Both the position numbers and the translations under genes were made by a program. From Planctomycetales bacterium 4484_113 (GTDB lineage Bacteria > 4484-113): a stretch of 35,628 nt of DNA. Shown one piece after another: positions 10,514 to 18,044 of the stretch. The notes under the pieces are model-generated. The model did no database searches. It saw only the letters and a list, made by a program, of their open reading frames with translations, and was not told where the DNA came from. The stretch spans positions 1 to 35,628 of the forward strand of contig MVCR01000007.1 of NCBI GenBank assembly GCA_002050035.1, written 5' to 3'. Numbering within the stretch: the first letter of the stretch is position 1; every line of letters begins with the position of its first letter.

Positions 10514-11814
10514 CACCGACAGCAATCAGGCTGATTCACGCGCCCTTCTAATCAAAGGAGGCCAGCCCCTAGAGGGGGAGGTAAACGTCTCCGGATCAAA
10601 AAATGCGGCGCTTCCTCCGGATCAAAAAATGCGGCGCTTCCCATCATTGCGGCCAGCATCCTCTCCCCGAACCCCGTTACTCTGCGCAATGTTCCCCTCC
10701 TTGATGACGTACGCTGTATGTGCGATGTGCTGGTTTCCCTGGGAGCAACCTGCCGCTTCTCCAGGCATACCCTACACATCGATCCAACAACGATGGATCG
10801 CCACACTGCATCCTACGAGCTGCTCGCTTCCAGCGCGCAGAGGTACCGCTTCCGGGCGGCTGCAACATCGGACCGCGACCGGTGAACGAGCACTTGCGGG
10901 CACTTGGCGACCTGGGGGCTCAGATGGATATCCGCAAAGGGGTCGTGTTTGCGAACACCAAGAAGCTGACCGGCACAACGATTTCCTTCACCGTCTCCTC
11001 GGTGGGGGCGACTGAGAATGTGCTGATGGCTGCAGTCAAAGCCGAAGGTACGACAGTACTTGAAAACTGCGCCGAGGAGCCGGAAGTCGAAGATCTTATC
11101 AACTTCCTCAGCTCGCTTGGTGCTCGGATAAGCCGAACGGGAACGCGGCGCCTTGAAGTCCACGGTGTTAGCGAACTGGCACCCCCGTCTCAGCATATTC
11201 ACACCATCATTCCAGATCGCATTGAGGCTGGCACCTATGCCCTCGCGGCAGTAGGAACCCGTGGCCAGATTACGCTGCGGCGTTGCCGTCCAGCCCATCT
11301 CGTCGCCCTGCTGGACAGGTTGGGCGAGATGGGAGTTGAAATCACTTCAGAGCGTAGTACGCTGCATATTCGAGCGAGCGGCGAACTCTCACCGGTGGAA
11401 CTCCACACTCAGCCCTATCCAGGATTCCCCACTGACCTGCAGCCGCAGATGGTCGTCGTGCTCACCCGTGCGCGCGGCGTGTCTATTGTCACCGAGGGGG
11501 TTTTTGAGCAACGCTTCTCCTACATACCGGAGCTCAACCGCATGGGGGGAAATGTGGCTGTGCGCGAAAGCTCAGCCATCATTGATGGCAGAGGCTCACG
11601 ACTCATGGGAGCGCCGGTGGAAGGCTACGATATTCGCGGTGTCGCCGCGCTCAGCATCGCTGCCCTCATGGCTCGCGGCGAATCGCTGATTCGCGGCTAT
11701 CATCATCTTGTACGTGGCTACGAGGGTTTCGTGGAGAAGTTCACCTCGCTCGGTGGACGCATCCGCCTGGTCAACCGCAATCACAGGCTGCGAAACAACC
11801 ATCCGGAGGGATAG
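10503..11814 (+). pseudogene. murA: murA broken by a duplication and a deletion
   Basis: MurA makes the first committed peptidoglycan precursor from UDP-GlcNAc and phosphoenolpyruvate. Here the product is spread over three frames. Frame one (TTG start 10503, AAGGAG upstream in atpC) gives the N-terminus through SGSKNAALP. A 26-bp exact tandem duplication (10590-10641) then shifts the frame. The second frame reads on as IIAASILSPNPVTLRNVPLL to ASYEL. Near 10822 about 46 bp are missing relative to the family, including the VRKMRAS-like segment with a phosphate-binding arginine. The third frame continues to the end with the catalytic Cys in LPGGCNIGPRPV (10861-10863) and DIRGVAAL. The lesions do not compensate each other. 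Decay or assembly error are both possible. Confidence 0.85.
10590..10641. repeat. 26-bp exact tandem duplication in murA
   Basis: Positions 10590-10615 and 10616-10641 are identical. Each copy begins TCCGGATC, contains a run of six A and ends GGCGCTTCC. Removing one copy restores the reading frame of murA from SGSKNAALP into IIAASIL, so the duplication is recent or artefactual. Confidence 0.95.
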
Positions 11815-12034
11815 CTCCAGCGAATACCTGGAGATGCGCGTCACACCTGCTCAGTCACCTGGAAACCCACGTCCACGGTGACGGACTACCGACTGTGGCG
11901 CCTGCCCCCCCGGTCAACTCGCAAGATGGCGACGACTGACGAGGCGGCGAGCAGGTTGAATCCCCTTCCGTGTCACACACGGCAGACGACGCAGATCCGC
12001 GCCCAGACCGCCCCACAATCGTGACCGATCGTCG
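11815..12034. other. Convergent gap between murA and citrate synthase
   Basis: No gene was found. A 6-bp hairpin CTCCAG/CTGGAG (11815-11833) directly follows the murA stop, and another, CCGTGT-CAC-ACACGG, lies at 11968-11982. Neither is followed by a T-run, so I do not call them terminators. Confidence 0.4.
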
Positions 12035-13306
12035 TTACGCGCCCACCTGCTGCTTTATCCACGCAGTGGAAACCGACTTCGGACGCGTGATGGCGGTTCC
12101 GAGGGCACGGTTTATGATGAGCTGGCTGAGCATACCCATCGCCCGACTCACGCTGAATAGCACGGTGTAGTAGGGGAACTCCTTCAATCCGTAATGGTAG
12201 AGCAGCGCACCGGAACCGGCATCCACGTTGGGCCAAGGGTTCTTCGCCTTGCCATGCTCTTTGAGTACCTTCGGCGCCACTTGGAAGAGCAGATCCACCG
12301 TCTTGAAGGTGTCGTCGTCCGCGCAGTGCTTTTTCCCGAAGTTATGGAAGGCGGTGAAGCGCGGGTCAACTACGCGGAGAACTGCATGCCCGTAGCCGGG
12401 GATGACCTGCCCGCTGTTGAGAAGCTCCCAACACATATCGGTGAGCTGTTTCTCCGTGGGAACGCCGCCGAAACGCTCGATGACCTTGAGCACAAAGCCC
12501 AAGCACTCCTGGTTCGCCAGCCCGTGCAGCGGTCCAGCGAGCCCGTTCAAGCCGGCACTCACAGCATAGTAGGCATCTGAGAGCGCACTACCCACGGTAT
12601 GGCAGGTGTTCGCGCTGACATTCCCGCCCTCGTGGTCGCTGTGGAGAACCAGATAGAGACGCATCATCGAGTAGGTCTCATCGGTTTCCTCCAGTCCCAG
12701 CATATGCACGTAGTTCGCGCCCCAATCCAGGCTTGGCTCGGGCGGGATACGTGAGCCCTTCTCATACCGCATGCGATAGACCCCCGCAGCCAGGCCGGTT
12801 ATCCTCCCCAGGATGTTAAGGGCATCTTCAAGCGCCGCATCCCAGTACTCCGTCTTCGCCATCTCGCTGTAACGGGCAGCGAACACGGACTCGCGCTGCA
12901 TCACCAGAATGCCGGTGTCCAGCATAGCCATAGGGTGGCTGTCCTTCGGCATCGCCGCGAGCACATCCCAGACGTAGCCGGGCACTTCAGCACGTGAACT
13001 GAGATCCTGCTGCAGAGACTTCAGTTCCTCTTCGGTGGGCAGATCACCTGTGAGGAGCAAGAAGAGAATCTCCTCCGGCAGCTTCTCTGTCAGCTCCAGA
13101 ATCGGGATACCGCGGATAATGAGTCCCTTATCCGGTTCCACAACCGAGGTGTCGCAGACCATACCCTTGACGCCACGCATACCTCCGTAAGCCTGCTTCA
13201 CCGTAACTTCGGAGATGACTCGGTCGCCATACTCCTTGACGAGCGCTTTGATCTCTTCACGAAGACCCGGAATCTGCTGCGCCAGTTTCTCCTTAAGTGA
13301 TGACAT
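12035..13306 (-). CDS. gltA: Citrate synthase, eukaryotic-type
   Basis: It condenses oxaloacetate with acetyl-CoA at the entry of the TCA cycle. The 423-aa protein has the catalytic residues His261 (LAGPLHGLANQE), His307 (IPGYGHAVLR) and Asp362 (NPWPNVDAGSG). Whole blocks (LHSDHEGGNVSA, GKAKNPWPNVDA) match mitochondrial citrate synthase much better than the usual bacterial hexameric type. Similar enzymes are known in Geobacter and a few other bacteria. I chose ATG 13306 because AGGAGGG (13314-13320) precedes it by 7 nt; the longer frame to 13405 adds unrelated leader sequence. A TTGACG/TATAAT promoter lies about 160 bp upstream. Confidence 0.95.
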   Translation of the reverse strand: MSSLKEKLAQQIPGLREEIKALVKEYGDRVISEVTVKQAYGGMRGVKGMVCDTSVVEPDKGLIIRGIPILELTEKLPEEILFLLLTGDLPTEEELKSLQQDLSSRAEVPGYVWDVLAAMPKDSHPMAMLDTGILVMQRESVFAARYSEMAKTEYWDAALEDALNILGRITGLAAGVYRMRYEKGSRIPPEPSLDWGANYVHMLGLEETDETYSMMRLYLVLHSDHEGGNVSANTCHTVGSALSDAYYAVSAGLNGLAGPLHGLANQECLGFVLKVIERFGGVPTEKQLTDMCWELLNSGQVIPGYGHAVLRVVDPRFTAFHNFGKKHCADDDTFKTVDLLFQVAPKVLKEHGKAKNPWPNVDAGSGALLYHYGLKEFPYYTVLFSVSRAMGMLSQLIINRALGTAITRPKSVSTAWIKQQVGA

Positions 13307-13466
13307 AGCTATCCCTCCTGGTTTTAGTTCTATCAGCCCGCTGAGGATTCGCTGGAAGCTCCCAGCGGGAAGTCCCCAAGAAAACCGCCCGCCTGTAAGG
13401 ACCATATGCGGGGCACATCGTGAACGTGCTCACATATAGTCGCACCGGTCCCCTCTCATTGAGCAT
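13293..13466 (-). CDS. Candidate leaderless upstream ORF before citrate synthase
   Basis: An ATG at 13466 lies 7 nt after the TATAAT box of the citrate synthase promoter, in the position expected for a leaderless start. It opens a 57-codon frame (MLNERGPVRLYVSTFT...) that ends 14 bp inside citrate synthase. The peptide is basic and resembles nothing I know. It could be a regulatory upstream ORF or chance. Confidence 0.25.
   Translation of the reverse strand: MLNERGPVRLYVSTFTMCPAYGPYRRAVFLGTSRWELPANPQRADRTKTRRDSYVIT
13337..13369 (-). promoter_or_regulatory. Mutually exclusive hairpins in the citrate synthase leader
   Basis: Three segments in the predicted 5' UTR compete: CCCGCTG (13337-13343), CGCTGG (13350-13355) and CCAGCGGG (13362-13369). 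The last can pair with either of the other two, forming a 7-bp or a 6-bp stem just upstream of the Shine-Dalgarno site. This could control translation, but no ligand or known riboswitch core was recognised. Confidence 0.25.
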
Positions 13467-13473
13467 CTTCCTG

Positions 13474-13503
13474 ATTATAGATGCTACCCGATTCACTCGT
13501 CAA
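13474..13503 (-). promoter_or_regulatory. Promoter for citrate synthase
   Basis: On the minus strand TTGACG (13498-13503) and TATAAT (13474-13479) are separated by 18 bp, a near-consensus sigma-70-type promoter. It would start transcription near 13467, giving a leader of about 160 nt. Confidence 0.7.
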
Positions 13504-13543
13504 CATGGTCTCAGTTCTGGTCGCCGACAGGCGGACCCTAACC

Positions 13544-13573
13544 AAGAAAAGATGCGATATCGCTGATCGCATC
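13544..13573 (-). terminator. Terminator-like hairpin upstream of citrate synthase promoter
   Basis: GATGCGAT (13551-13558) and ATCGCATC (13566-13573) form a perfect 8-bp stem with a 7-nt loop. On the minus strand it is followed by TTTTCTT. It could insulate the citrate synthase promoter from antisense transcription through metG, or be an operator. The remainder of the 13504-13817 gap holds no other feature I could identify. Confidence 0.35.
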
Positions 13574-13817
13574 GCGAAATCCAGCTAGGTTCTTCCGCAA
13601 GCAAAGAGTGCATTCAGCCCCCTACCGTCAACTTTGCAGGAGACTTCTTTGCGGAATGCCCAGGCACTCATCGACGGAGAGCATCCGCATGCGACAGAAC
13701 GGAGCCGCCTCCGATTGCAGCGTCGAACCAATTCTGCGCCTGCTGAAGCGATCCACATTGTCGACAGGTGCAAGGGGACCGCAACAGTCGAAATCGCCAA
13801 CGCAGCCGTGCTACAAT

Positions 13818-15809
13818 ATGGCTCTTGTGAGCAGGCGCGAAGAGCCAACAACGGGCACTGATCGCTTCTTCTTGACGACACCCATTTACTACATTAACGC
13901 TCGTCCCCATCTGGGCACATGCTACACCACGGTCATCGCTGACATTATTGCCCGCTATCAGCGCATGCGCGGGCGCGATGTGCTTCTGGTGACCGGGAGC
14001 GATGAGAACAGCCAGAAGACCGTTATCGCGGCGAAAGAAGCCGGTGAGGAACCTCTTCCCTATTGCGACCAGATGGTGAAGCACTATCACGATGCCTGGC
14101 GAGAGCTCAACATAGGACCGTACGAGTTCGTCCGCACAACGGAGGCGCGGCATGCACGTTTGGTGCAGCATTTCTTTTCCCGCCTCTACGAGCAGGGAGA
14201 CATCTATCAAGGCACCTATTCCGGCTGGTACTGCACGCCCTGTGAAACTTTCTTCACCGAGCGCGAGCTGAAACCAGAAAACCTGTGTCCGAAATGCGAG
14301 CGTCCGGCTCATCCGGTTGAGGAAGAGGCGTACTTCTTCAGGCTCTCCACTTACGAGGAACGCTTGAGACGTTTCTTCGCCGACCACCCTGATTTCGTGC
14401 TGCCGAGCTTCCGACGCAACGAGATGCTCTCGCGACTTAACGAAGGACTGCAGGACATCTGCGTCAGTCGCAGCAGTCTGGAGTGGGGCATTCGCCTGCC
14501 CTGGGACGAGAAGCACGTCTTCTATGTCTGGGTGGAAGCGCTCCTGGCCTACCTTACCGGCTCGGGCTACAGATTCGATGAGCCTGACTCCGCGCACTAC
14601 TGGCCACCTGATCTCCACCTGATGGCAAAGGACATCCCGTGGTTCCACGCTATTGTCTTCCCCGCGATGCTGATGGCTTATGGTCTGCCGCCAGCAAACC
14701 AGATGATCGTGCACGGTTACTGGCTCATCCGCGGCGGCAAGATGAGCAAGAGCAAGGGCTTGGTCATCACGCCCCATGAGGTCGTTGATCTCATGGGTGC
14801 CGACGGTCTGCGCTACTTCTACGCCCGCGAAGTGCCCCTGGGACTCGACGGTACGATTTCGCTGGAAGCCATTGTAGAACGCTATAACTTCGAGTTGGGC
14901 AATGATCTGGGGAACCTGTTGAATCGCCTCCTGCCGATGACCGAGCGCTATTTCGACGGCGCAGTGCCGGAGCAAGGAACGCCGGCCAGCGGTGATGCGG
15001 AGCTCGCCGAGCTCACCGAGAAGGTCACACAGAGAACACTCCAGCTCTACGGCGATTACGAGCTCTCCAGGGGTATTGAGGAAGTGTTCTCGCTTGTCCG
15101 CGCTGCAAACAAGTACATCGACGAGCGTAAACCGTGGGAACTCGCACAGCAGCCACAGCGCAAGGATGAGTTTAGCGCTGGTTTCAGTTTGCTTTTCACG
15201 GCTATCAGGAACATCGCAGTTCTGCTAGCACCTGTGATACCGACATCGGCGCAGCGAATCTGGGAGCAGTTGGGTCTCACAGGGGATTTGCAGGAGTTGG
15301 GATTCTCTGTTCTTGAGGAGCCGTTCCCGGCGGGAACTCACATCGGACACGCAGAGCCACTCTTTCCCCGGGTGGAGATGCCAGAAAGAACTGCCGAGCC
15401 GGCCAAACCCGTCGGTGCTCACGCAGCACCCGACATTCATACTACGGGAGAGCTTCAAACCAAGGAGGAACCAATGGAAGCAAGCCAGATCACATTCGAT
15501 GACTTTATGCGCGTTGAAATTATCGCCGCGAAAATCCTATCCGCGGAGCGGGTGGAAGGCACGGACAAGCTCATCAAGATGAACGTTGATGATGGACGCG
15601 GCGGTAGAGTGTGTGTTGCCGGAATCGGGCACGTCTACGAGCCGGAGAAGCTCGTCGGCCTCACTCTTCCGATGGTGGCGAACCTGAAACCGGCGAAACT
15701 TCGCGGCGTGCTCTCGGAAGGCATGATCCTCGCAGCTCAGGACGACGCCGGAAACCTTTCGCTAGTTGTTCTCGACAAGGATATCGCTCCGGGAAGTAGG
15801 ATCACCTGA
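13818..15809 (+). CDS. metG: Methionyl-tRNA synthetase with C-terminal tRNA-binding domain
   Basis: It charges tRNA-Met. The 663-aa protein has the class I HIGH-type motif as HLGT (31-34), four zinc-ligand cysteines (C139, C142, C157, C160), KMSKS at 308-312, an anticodon-binding helical domain, and a C-terminal OB-fold tRNA-binding domain (about 553-663). I chose ATG 13818 because the conserved part begins just after it; a GTG at 13827 is also possible, because TACAAT (13812-13817) directly precedes the ATG and, as a -10 box, would make the mRNA start near 13824. The frame extends upstream to 13608 but that part looks non-coding. A strong internal Shine-Dalgarno site precedes Met553. Confidence 0.95.
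   Translation: MALVSRREEPTTGTDRFFLTTPIYYINARPHLGTCYTTVIADIIARYQRMRGRDVLLVTGSDENSQKTVIAAKEAGEEPLPYCDQMVKHYHDAWRELNIGPYEFVRTTEARHARLVQHFFSRLYEQGDIYQGTYSGWYCTPCETFFTERELKPENLCPKCERPAHPVEEEAYFFRLSTYEERLRRFFADHPDFVLPSFRRNEMLSRLNEGLQDICVSRSSLEWGIRLPWDEKHVFYVWVEALLAYLTGSGYRFDEPDSAHYWPPDLHLMAKDIPWFHAIVFPAMLMAYGLPPANQMIVHGYWLIRGGKMSKSKGLVITPHEVVDLMGADGLRYFYAREVPLGLDGTISLEAIVERYNFELGNDLGNLLNRLLPMTERYFDGAVPEQGTPASGDAELAELTEKVTQRTLQLYGDYELSRGIEEVFSLVRAANKYIDERKPWELAQQPQRKDEFSAGFSLLFTAIRNIAVLLAPVIPTSAQRIWEQLGLTGDLQELGFSVLEEPFPAGTHIGHAEPLFPRVEMPERTAEPAKPVGAHAAPDIHTTGELQTKEEPMEASQITFDDFMRVEIIAAKILSAERVEGTDKLIKMNVDDGRGGRVCVAGIGHVYEPEKLVGLTLPMVANLKPAKLRGVLSEGMILAAQDDAGNLSLVVLDKDIAPGSRIT
15462..15476 (+). promoter_or_regulatory. 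Internal ribosome binding site within metG
   Basis: AAGGAGG (15462-15468) lies 5 nt before an in-frame ATG (15474) at the exact boundary of the C-terminal tRNA-binding domain. Initiation here would produce a free 111-aa Trbp111-like protein in addition to full-length MetRS. Confidence 0.4.
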
Positions 15810-15862
15810 GCTCACTTCATTCTCTGATAGCAGGAGGAAACAGCCGACTCGCAGGGGCATGC

Positions 15863-15891
15863 TTGCTCGCGGCTTCTCCTAATGTTAGGAT
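15863..15891 (+). promoter_or_regulatory. Promoter of the dockerin lipoprotein gene
   Basis: TTGCTC (15863-15868) and TAGGAT (15886-15891) are separated by 17 bp, and a TG one base before the -10 hexamer makes it an extended -10 site. Transcription would start about 28 nt before the ATG. Confidence 0.5.
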
Positions 15892-15925
15892 TTGATTAGT
15901 TTTCAATTCTTGGAGGGCTTGTTCT

Positions 15926-17905
15926 ATGAACTTGCCGAAAAGGGTAACCATCATAATGATACTGGGAGGCGTGGCTCTGCTGGCGGCAGGAGCGTGCGGC
16001 AGCAGCAAGTCGAGTCTGCCCCCGCCTCCTGCCCCATCTCCGAACGTCACTGGCTCCCTTGCACAGACGCTTGATGAGCTTTCTGCACTGCCCACACCGG
16101 CAGGCGTTGACGACGCCCTGTTCGCACGGCTCAAGCAGGCTCTTGCCGAAGCGCTCATCGCGCGGCGGGCAAGAGCCGCTTCTATGCTGCCAACGGGGCC
16201 CGCCAACTCAGTTGACAGCCTGGACTCGACCAACACTTCCGCTGACGAAGTCGTCCTGGAATGGCAGGGGAAGAATATCGGTGATTACAGCATGGACGGC
16301 ATCGTCAACATATCAGACATCACACCACTGGCGGCTCACTTCAATGAGGAAGTCGCGTCAGCAGCGCATCCGGATACTGCCGCCTGGATCGACGGCAATG
16401 GCGACGGAGTCATCAACATCTCTGACATTACGCCGCTAGCAGCGAACTTCGGAAACTCGCTATCAGGCTATGTAGTGCTCCACGCGGAAACGGCAGGAGT
16501 AAATCCACCCACCGATGAGGATTACACCCCCTTTGGCGATACTGAGACCAATCCGGTGGTCGCCCTTCCGCCGGTTCATCCCGGTCAGCCGCCGCAATAT
16601 CGGTACACCGCTTCAGGGCTGGACACGGCGAAGATTCATTACTTCAGGGTAGCGCCGGTAAATGATGTGGACAGCGGCTGGGGTGAGGTTTCTTCTGTTG
16701 AGATTGTTCCTCCGGGTAGCCTTTTCAACCTCTTTGTCACCATTCTCTGGCCACGCGATGGTCAGACAGTCGGAGACGAGGTTCCGGTGCTCGTAGCCTG
16801 GCCAATGGCACGGGATGATATCGACCATGTAACCTACGATGTTGACGGCACTCTCTTTGATACGGAGAACGATGAACCCTACATCACCGAGTGGGATACC
16901 GGTGCACTCAGCGAGGGTGAGCATACGCTGCACGCGGTAATCACGACCGAATCCGACGAGACCGCGGAGGACTCAGTTACGGTTACGGTGCAGCATGGAC
17001 ACGAGCCAGCGGCACCCGACCCCACTGCGCCGGGACCGTATCAAGCTGGCAAGACCACCATTGATATCCCGCCAAACCCGGGAGTGCCCTTTGCGTTGCC
17101 GATGCTGGGAAGCATCCTTTACTTCCCCTCCGATGATGGCGAGAGTATCAGTGCCGACAAGCCGTTTCCGGCGGTTCTGATAGCCCGCGCTGAGGGTGTA
17201 GCGGTGGATGAGTATGATTACCTCGCGCGTCGACTGGCGAGCCACGGCTATGTTGTGCTGATTCCGAACTTCGCCCAGCAGGCGCTGCTTCCCATTCCCG
17301 GAGCCAAGATTCCTCTGGACAAGCGAGGTGCCGATCTCAACTGGGCGGCGATGTTCTTCTTTGCCACCAGTATGATGCCTGATCAAGGTTTCTATGAATG
17401 GGCGCTTCCCATGATTGCCGCGGTGGGTCATGGAACCGGATTCGCGGCAGCGGTAGCTGGGGACACCGATCCTGAGGAGACGGGAACCTTCCGGGGCATC
17501 ATTGCGCTGGCGCCCCGCGACAGCTTCTTTGGCGCTCCCTATGCGCTTGATGCGGTGCCAACGCTGCTACCTGATACGCCACTCGTGATGCTTGCCGCGG
17601 AGAATGATGGCATTAGTGAAGCCGGTCATAACTTCGACGCCTTCTACCAAACCAGCGCCGGAATCACGGTTGGGATTAGCATACTCGGCGGCAACTTCTC
17701 AGCCTTCACCGATTCGCTGGACATTGATGGCGATGGTTCCCTGGAGATCGACCGCGAGGAACAGCACGACGTGGTCGTGACTTACACCACAGCGGCGATG
17801 GGCATCATACTCAAGGGGATGGAAAACGCCTACATGGACTATGTCGTCGGCGATTATGCCCAGAACGACATCCGCACGGAGTGGCAGGCGAAGAACATAG
17901 ACTGA
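15926..17905 (+). CDS. Lipoprotein with dockerin-type repeats and a hydrolase-like domain
   Basis: The 659-aa protein starts with a signal peptide whose loose lipobox AGAC places the lipidated cysteine at residue 24, so it is probably anchored outside the cytoplasmic membrane. Two dockerin-type calcium loops follow at about 118-140 and 155-176, both with NISDITPLAA. Next come beta-sandwich (fibronectin/Ig-like) regions, about 220-355, and a C-terminal alpha/beta-hydrolase-like domain (about 370-620, with LASHGYVVLIPNF and AVGHGTGFAAA) resembling dienelactone hydrolase or PAF-acetylhydrolase relatives. Its nucleophile elbow would be GHGTG, with Thr instead of Ser. The last residues EWQAKNID echo EWQGKNI before the first dockerin loop. 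GGAGG lies 9 nt before the ATG. Confidence 0.75.
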   Translation: MNLPKRVTIIMILGGVALLAAGACGSSKSSLPPPPAPSPNVTGSLAQTLDELSALPTPAGVDDALFARLKQALAEALIARRARAASMLPTGPANSVDSLDSTNTSADEVVLEWQGKNIGDYSMDGIVNISDITPLAAHFNEEVASAAHPDTAAWIDGNGDGVINISDITPLAANFGNSLSGYVVLHAETAGVNPPTDEDYTPFGDTETNPVVALPPVHPGQPPQYRYTASGLDTAKIHYFRVAPVNDVDSGWGEVSSVEIVPPGSLFNLFVTILWPRDGQTVGDEVPVLVAWPMARDDIDHVTYDVDGTLFDTENDEPYITEWDTGALSEGEHTLHAVITTESDETAEDSVTVTVQHGHEPAAPDPTAPGPYQAGKTTIDIPPNPGVPFALPMLGSILYFPSDDGESISADKPFPAVLIARAEGVAVDEYDYLARRLASHGYVVLIPNFAQQALLPIPGAKIPLDKRGADLNWAAMFFFATSMMPDQGFYEWALPMIAAVGHGTGFAAAVAGDTDPEETGTFRGIIALAPRDSFFGAPYALDAVPTLLPDTPLVMLAAENDGISEAGHNFDAFYQTSAGITVGISILGGNFSAFTDSLDIDGDGSLEIDREEQHDVVVTYTTAAMGIILKGMENAYMDYVVGDYAQNDIRTEWQAKNID

Positions 17906-18010
17906 GCGACTGGCGATTGCGAAGAGCTTGCACAGCCCCGCCAGGCCATGCGGGATGGGGTCTGAGGCGGGGATGAGCACGCGCAGGGACTCTTACGCCA
18001 CCACCTCCCC

Positions 18011-18039
18011 TTGAGTAATCGACGCATCTAACGCATAAT
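18011..18039 (+). promoter_or_regulatory. argS promoter, probably leaderless
   Basis: TTGAGT (18011-18016) and CATAAT (18034-18039) are 17 bp apart. The first GTG of argS lies 5 nt, and the second 8 nt, after the -10 box, so transcription would start at or within the start codon. Confidence 0.6.
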
Positions 18040-18044
18040 CTTGG

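Noticed and set aside
11815-12034. Terminators between murA and citrate synthase
   Set aside because: Hairpins exist but have short stems and no T-run on either strand.
13307-13405. Longer citrate synthase start at 13405
   Set aside because: AGGAGGG 7 nt before ATG 13306 is decisive and the added residues match no family.
13608-13817. Longer metG start at 13608
   Set aside because: No ribosome binding site and no homology to MetRS; the catalytic domain begins right after 13818.
13668-14975. 435-aa open frame antisense to metG
   Set aside because: It is a codon-bias shadow of metG; the sense strand has all MetRS motifs.
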